Positions 59,757-64,000 of a stretch of DNA of 64,000 bases are shown here, one piece after another. This stretch comes from Streptomyces spinoverrucosus (lineage in GTDB: Bacteria > Actinomycetota > Actinomycetes > Streptomycetales > Streptomycetaceae). The notes beneath the pieces were generated by a model. The model was not told where the DNA came from, ran no database searches, and saw nothing but the letters and a program-made list of their open reading frames with translations. Both the position numbers and the translations under genes were made by a program. The stretch covers positions 1-64,000 of the forward strand of contig NZ_BJND01000016.1 of the NCBI RefSeq assembly GCF_006539505.1, given 5' to 3'. How positions within the stretch are numbered: the first letter of the stretch is position 1; every line of letters starts with the position of its first letter.

Positions 59757-60986
59757 ATGCATGCCTGGCCCGCTTCCGAGGTCCCCGCCCTGCCTGGCAA
59801 GGGCCGCGACCTGAGGATCCACGACACCGCGACCGGTGGGCTCGTCACCCTCGACCCCGGTCCCGTCGCCCGTATCTACGTCTGCGGTATCACCCCGTAC
59901 GACGCGACCCACATGGGTCACGCGGCGACCTACAACGCGTTCGACCTCGTGCAGCGCGTGTGGCTCGACACCAAGCGGCAGGTCCAGTACGTGCAAAACG
60001 TCACCGACGTCGACGATCCCCTCCTGCAGCGGGCCGACCGTGACGGCCTCGACTGGGTCGCCCTCGCCGAGCGGGAGACCGCGCTGTTCCGCGAGGACAT
60101 GACCGCCCTGCGGATGCTGCCCCCGCAGCACTACATCGGCGCCGTCGAGGCGATACCCGGCATCGTGCCGCTGGTGGAGCGGCTGCGCGACATGGGCGCG
60201 GCCTACGAACTCGAAGGCGACATCTACTTCTCCGTCGAGTCCGACCCCCACTTCGGCCAGGTGTCCAACCTGGACGCGGCCGCCATGCGGCTGCTCTCCG
60301 CCGAGCGCGGCGGCGACCCGGACCGCCCGGGCAAGAAGAACCCCGTCGACCCGATGCTGTGGATGGCGGCCCGCGAGGGCGAGCCGAGCTGGGACGGCGG
60401 TTCACTCGGCCGGGGCCGGCCCGGCTGGCACATCGAGTGCGTGGCCATCGCCCTCGACCACCTCGGGATGGGCTTCGACGTCCAGGGCGGCGGCTCCGAC
60501 CTCGCCTTCCCGCACCACGAGATGGGCGCCTCGCACGCCCAGGTGCTGACCGGCGAGTTCCCCATGGCCAAGGCCTATGTGCACGCCGGGATGGTCGCCC
60601 TCGACGGCGAGAAGATGTCCAAGTCCAAGGGCAACCTGGTCTTCGTCTCCCGGCTGCGCCGCGAGGGCGTCGACCCGGCCGCGATCCGGCTCGCCCTGCT
60701 CGCCCACCACTACCGGGCCGACTGGGAGTGGACCGACCAGGTACTCCAGGACGCCGTGGCCCGACTCGACCGCTGGCGCTCCGCCGTCTCCCGGCCCGAC
60801 GGACCGAGCGCCGACACGCTGGTCGAGGAGATCCGCGAGGCCCTCGCCGACGACCTGAACGCCCCGGCCGCGCTCGCCGCGGTCGACCGCTGGGCGGCTC
60901 GGCAGCAGGAGCAAGGCGGTACGGACACGGGCGCCCCCGGCGTCGTAACCCGTGCTGTGGACGCGCTGTTGGGCGTGGCCCTGTAG
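59757..60986 (+). CDS. mshC: Mycothiol ligase: cysteine--1-D-myo-inosityl 2-amino-2-deoxy-alpha-D-glucopyranoside ligase
   Basis: A 409-aa class I ligase related to cysteinyl-tRNA synthetase: [16 protein letters not shown] with the zinc Cys43 and HxGH, then [17 protein letters not shown]. It joins cysteine to GlcN-inositol in mycothiol synthesis. It is shorter than CysS because the anticodon-binding domain is missing. TAGGCT at 59745-59750 ends 6 nt before the ATG, so translation is probably leaderless. Terminator follows. Confidence 0.96.
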   Translation: MHAWPASEVPALPGKGRDLRIHDTATGGLVTLDPGPVARIYVCGITPYDATHMGHAATYNAFDLVQRVWLDTKRQVQYVQNVTDVDDPLLQRADRDGLDWVALAERETALFREDMTALRMLPPQHYIGAVEAIPGIVPLVERLRDMGAAYELEGDIYFSVESDPHFGQVSNLDAAAMRLLSAERGGDPDRPGKKNPVDPMLWMAAREGEPSWDGGSLGRGRPGWHIECVAIALDHLGMGFDVQGGGSDLAFPHHEMGASHAQVLTGEFPMAKAYVHAGMVALDGEKMSKSKGNLVFVSRLRREGVDPAAIRLALLAHHYRADWEWTDQVLQDAVARLDRWRSAVSRPDGPSADTLVEEIREALADDLNAPAALAAVDRWAARQQEQGGTDTGAPGVVTRAVDALLGVAL

Positions 60987-60994
60987 GACACCAC

Positions 60995-61032
60995 TGTGGG
61001 CCGCTCCCTCCCGGCGGGGGAAGCGGCCCACA
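60995..61032. terminator. Bidirectional terminator between mshC and the PAC2 gene
   Basis: An 11-bp stem TGTGGGCCGCT / AGCGGCCCACA (60995-61005 and 61022-61032), 9 nt from each convergent gene end. Confidence 0.85.
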
Positions 61033-61041
61033 CTGCTGCAC

Positions 61042-62016
61042 TCACTCCTCGGAGGAGTCCTCGTCGTCGGTGCCCGGCTTCGGCGGGCGGGGTCGGCTGC
61101 TCGGGTTGTCCCGCAGGAACGGCGGGATCTCGCCGCCGTCCGCCGTCGCGTGCCCGCCGGGCGTGGGCGGGGTGCCGCCGTCCCGGCGACGCAGATACCG
61201 CTCGAACTCACGGGCGATCGCCTCGCCCGACGCCTCCGGCAGCTCCGCGGTGTCACGGGCCTCCTCCAGCGTCTGCACGTACTCCGCGACCTCGCTGTCC
61301 TCGGCGGCCAGCTGATCCACGCCCACCTGCCAGGCCCGCGCGTCCTCGGGCAGCTCGCCCAGCGGGATGCGGACGTCGATCAGATCCTCCAGACGGTTGA
61401 GCAGGGCCAGCGTCGCCTTCGGGTTGGGCGGCTGCGACACGTAGTGCGGTACGGCCGCCCAGAGCGACACCGCCGGTACGCCCGCGTGCGTGCACGCCTC
61501 CTGCAGGACGCCGACGATGCCCGTCGGGCCCTCGTACTTGGTCTCCTCCAGGTCCATCCGGCGGGCCAGGTCCGGGTCGGACGTGGTCCCGCTGATCGGG
61601 ACCGGACGGGTGTGCGGGGTGTCGCCGAGCAGGGCGCCGAGGATCACCACCAGCTCCACGCCCAACTCGTGCGCGAAGCCAAGCAGTTCGTTGCAGAACG
61701 AGCGCCAGCGCATGGACGGTTCGATGCCGCGGACCAGCACCAGGTCCCGCGGCTTGTCGCCGCCGACCCGGACCACCGACAACCTTGTCGTCGGCCAGGT
61801 GATCTTGCGGACGCCGGCGTCCATCCACACGGTGGGCCGGTTCACCTGGAAGTCGTAGTAGTCCTCGGCGTCGAGCGCCGCGAACACCTCGCCCTTCCAC
61901 TCCCTCTCGAGATGCGCGACCGCGGTGGAGGCGGCGTCGCCGGCATCGTTCCAGCCCTCGAACGCGGCCACCATGACCGGGTCGATCAGCTCGGGAACCC
62001 CCTCGAGCTCGATCAC
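61042..62016 (-). CDS. PAC2 family protein (proteasome assembly chaperone-like)
   Basis: 324 aa from GTG 62016, chosen because AGGAGG lies about 8 nt upstream and the family's usual start is (M/V)IELEGVPEL. PAC2 core: VMVAAFEGWNDAGDAASTAV, LVLVRGIEPSMRWRSFC, ILGALLGDTPHTRPV. Proteins of this family resemble proteasome assembly chaperones; their role in bacteria is unproven. Ends with a Pro/Asp/Glu-rich tail. Confidence 0.9.
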   Translation of the reverse strand: MIELEGVPELIDPVMVAAFEGWNDAGDAASTAVAHLEREWKGEVFAALDAEDYYDFQVNRPTVWMDAGVRKITWPTTRLSVVRVGGDKPRDLVLVRGIEPSMRWRSFCNELLGFAHELGVELVVILGALLGDTPHTRPVPISGTTSDPDLARRMDLEETKYEGPTGIVGVLQEACTHAGVPAVSLWAAVPHYVSQPPNPKATLALLNRLEDLIDVRIPLGELPEDARAWQVGVDQLAAEDSEVAEYVQTLEEARDTAELPEASGEAIAREFERYLRRRDGGTPPTPGGHATADGGEIPPFLRDNPSSRPRPPKPGTDDEDSSEE

Positions 62017-62167
62017 CCAGTGCCTCCTTCCGACGTGCCTCGCCTGACGCCCCAACCTTACGGCGTGCGGCGGGGGCACCCGCAGCCCCCTTGCACGGGG
62101 GAGTGAACGGATCACTGCCCCGTTCGTCACCCCGGGACACCCGCGTTCCGGGCCGCAGCACACCGAA

Positions 62168-62205
62168 GACGGGGGCGGCTCCGTCGGCGTGGAGCCGCCC
62201 CCGTC
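62168..62205 (-). terminator. Terminator of the glp operon
   Basis: Perfect 15-bp stem GACGGGGGCGGCTCC / GGAGCCGCCCCCGTC (62168-62182 and 62191-62205) with an 8-nt loop, 12 nt after the glpD stop on the minus strand. Confidence 0.9.
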
Positions 62206-62217
62206 CGTCGCGTTCGG

Positions 62218-63834
62218 CTACTTCTTGTCGATCAGGTCCTGGACCTTGGCGCGGACGTCGTCCGTGGCCAGGCCGCGGATCGTCAGGGTCGTGCGACGGC
62301 GCAGCACGTCGTCCGCGGTCTCGGCCCACTCGTGGTCGCGGGCCCAGACGACCTGGGCCCAGATCTCCGGGGCGTCCGGGTGGACGCGCTGGGCGAGCTC
62401 GGGGTTGTCGTTGGCCAGGCGGGCGATGTCGAACGCCAGCGAGCCGTAGTGCGTGGCCAGGTGCTTGGCGGTGTCCGCCGCCATGCGCGGGCCAGGCGCG
62501 GGGCGGTCGGTCAGCAGGCGGTGGGCGACCGCGCGCGGGTTGGCGACACCCGGTAGCGGCAGCTTCTTCGGCAGCGAGGCGATCGGCTCGAAGTCCTCGC
62601 CGAGCGGGCGGCCCGGCAGCGCCTCCAGCTTCTTCATGATCGTCCGGCCGATGTGGCGGAAGGTGGTCCACTTGCCGCCCGCGACGGACAGCATCCCGCC
62701 CCGGCCCTCGGTGACCACCGTCTCGCGCTTGGCCTTGGCGGTGTCACCGGGTCCGCCCGGCAGCACCCGCAGACCCGCGAAGGCGTATGTGATCAGGTCC
62801 CGGTCGAGCTGCTGGTCGCGAATGGAGAACGCGGCCTCGTCGAGTATCTGGGCTATGTCCTTGTCGTTGACGGCGACATCGGCCGGGTCGCCCTCGTACA
62901 CCTCGTCGGTGGTGCCGAGCAGCAGCATGTCCTCCCAGGGGAGGGCGAAGGTGATGCGGTACTTGTCGATCGGGGTGGCGAGCGCGGCCTTCCAGGGTGA
63001 GGTGCGCTTCAGGACCAGATGCGCGCCCTTCGACAGGCGGATGGACGGCGCGGCATTGGGGTCCTCCATCTTGCGCAGGTGATCGACCCAGGGGCCGGTC
63101 GCGTTCAGCACCAGGCGGGCGTTGACGCCGAACTCGTCACCGGACAGGCGGTCCTTGAGCTCGGCGCCGGTCACCCGGCCCTGAGTGAAGCGCAGGCCGG
63201 TGACCTCGGCGTGGTTGAGGACGACCGCGCCGGCCTCGACGGCCGCGCGGACCGTCATCAGGGCCATCCGGGCGTCGTTCATCTGGTCGTCGCCGTAGAC
63301 GGCCACGGCCTTGAGGTTCTCGGTACGCAGCTCGGGCACGTCCGCCTGCGCCTTGGCGGGCGAGAGCAGGTGGCCGACGCCGTCACCGAAGGCGGACAGT
63401 GCGGAGTAGGCGAAGACACCCGCGCCGAGCTTCGCGGCGCCGTGCGGGCCCCCCTTGTACACGGGGAGGTAGAAGGTGAGCGGGTTCGCCAGGTGGGGGG
63501 CCACCTGGCGGGAGACCGCACGGCGTTCGAAGTGATTCTCCGCCACCAGCTTCACCGCGCCGGTCTGCAGATAGCGCAGACCGCCGTGGAGGAGCTTGGA
63601 GGAGGCGGAGGAGGTGGCGCCGGCGAAGTCGCCGGCGTCGACCAGCGCCACCCTCAGGCCGGACTGCGCGGCGTGCCAGGCGGTGGAGATGCCCAGGATG
63701 CCGCCGCCGATCACGAGAAGGTCGTACGACGCCTTGGCGAGCTGCTCCCGGGTCTCGGCTCGGCTCGGGTTCGAGCCGGAGGCCGGGCGCGTGCCCAGGG
63801 CAGGCACGGACTGCAGGGTGGACTGGCTGGTCAT
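62218..63834 (-). CDS. glpD: Glycerol-3-phosphate dehydrogenase (FAD)
   Basis: A 538-aa flavoprotein: FAD dinucleotide motif LVIGGGILGISTAWHAAQSG near residue 41, then DFAGATSSASSKLLHGGLRYL, and the Arg-rich substrate part with GGKWTTFRHIGRT. It oxidises glycerol-3-phosphate to dihydroxyacetone phosphate at the membrane, passing electrons to quinone. It follows the glpK end by 49 nt on the same strand, as in the glpFKD operon. Confidence 0.96.
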   Translation of the reverse strand: MTSQSTLQSVPALGTRPASGSNPSRAETREQLAKASYDLLVIGGGILGISTAWHAAQSGLRVALVDAGDFAGATSSASSKLLHGGLRYLQTGAVKLVAENHFERRAVSRQVAPHLANPLTFYLPVYKGGPHGAAKLGAGVFAYSALSAFGDGVGHLLSPAKAQADVPELRTENLKAVAVYGDDQMNDARMALMTVRAAVEAGAVVLNHAEVTGLRFTQGRVTGAELKDRLSGDEFGVNARLVLNATGPWVDHLRKMEDPNAAPSIRLSKGAHLVLKRTSPWKAALATPIDKYRITFALPWEDMLLLGTTDEVYEGDPADVAVNDKDIAQILDEAAFSIRDQQLDRDLITYAFAGLRVLPGGPGDTAKAKRETVVTEGRGGMLSVAGGKWTTFRHIGRTIMKKLEALPGRPLGEDFEPIASLPKKLPLPGVANPRAVAHRLLTDRPAPGPRMAADTAKHLATHYGSLAFDIARLANDNPELAQRVHPDAPEIWAQVVWARDHEWAETADDVLRRRTTLTIRGLATDDVRAKVQDLIDKK

Positions 63835-63883
63835 GTCGGGTTTTTACTCCTCGTCAGCCGACTGTGCGTCAGCTCTCGTCGAA

Positions 63884-64000
63884 TCAGCTCTCGTCTTCGT
63901 CGAGCCAGCCCATGGTCCGCTCGACGGCCTTGAGCCAGCTCTTGTACTCACGGTCGCGGGTGTCCGCGTCCATGCGGGGGGTCCACTCGGCGGCCCGCCG
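63884..64000 (-). CDS. glpK: Glycerol kinase, C-terminal end only
   Basis: The last 38 codons of a gene entering from the right edge: RRAAEWTPRMDADTRDREYK, then SWLKAVERTMGWLDEDES and stop. The WxKAVxRTxGW ending is that of glycerol kinases, and the position directly upstream of glpD supports it. The rest lies outside the window. Confidence 0.88.
   Translation of the reverse strand, partial: RRAAEWTPRMDADTRDREYKSWLKAVERTMGWLDEDES

Overview
The window is high-GC actinobacterial chromosome, almost certainly Streptomyces. The evidence is strong third-position G/C bias throughout, two adjacent chaplin genes (one with a sortase signal), the mycothiol ligase mshC, DUF3090, SCO1664-family and DUF5703 genes, and near-total absence of TTA codons. 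Nothing suggests an integrated phage: no integrase, terminase, portal or capsid gene is visible.

Layout. 72-2306: two small DUF202 membrane proteins, a Nudix hydrolase and a DMT-type transporter, all on the minus strand. 2634-5409 (plus): a TPR-like protein whose 3' end has been tandemly duplicated into a minisatellite, then a Tat-exported molybdopterin oxidoreductase overlapping a haem b membrane partner. 5406-10040: a gluconate/idonate catabolic operon (gntK, gntP, SDR, zinc dehydrogenase) divergent from a GntR/FCD regulator, then a YchJ-family gene.

10836-40480 is a contiguous, single-strand cluster of about 29.6 kb for an extracellular-type contractile injection system (eCIS). In order: sheath, tube, a zinc-ribbon protein, a proline-rich protein, DUF4255 cap, AAA+ ATPase, a 90-aa protein, a 2197-aa DUF4157 (eCIS-core) giant, a small low-GC gene, baseplate proteins (Cis7-like, LysM, hub, OB-fold spike, PAAR tip, gp25, two wedge proteins, a tail-I/beta-helix protein), a DUF6519 protein and a peptidoglycan amidase, closed by a strong terminator. 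Most junctions overlap by 1-10 nt, which suggests one long operon. No receptor-binding fibre and no separate tape-measure gene are visible. The giant protein seems to combine an eCIS-core domain, a long tape-measure-like helical region and a compositionally distinct C-terminal domain. That domain is followed at once by a gene that looks like a dedicated partner (immunity or chaperone), which is the most interesting part of the window.

40530-47562: an aldo/keto reductase and divergent TetR regulator with two perfect 15-bp operators between them, then (minus strand) a Pls/PosA-type single-module NRPS with a lysine-like specificity code and a downstream M1-type aminopeptidase, resembling an epsilon-poly-lysine-type synthetase/hydrolase pair. 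47843-64000 is conserved Streptomyces core: tRNA-Leu(GAG), M20 peptidase, chpH, chpC, DUF5703, an acidic protein, a RecD2-like protein with degenerate ATPase motifs, an aldo/keto reductase, an F420-type oxidoreductase, a ferritin-like protein, a phosphatase, DUF3090, SCO1664 family, mshC, PAC2, glpD and the 3' end of glpK.

All family calls come from motif reading by eye; no database search was run.
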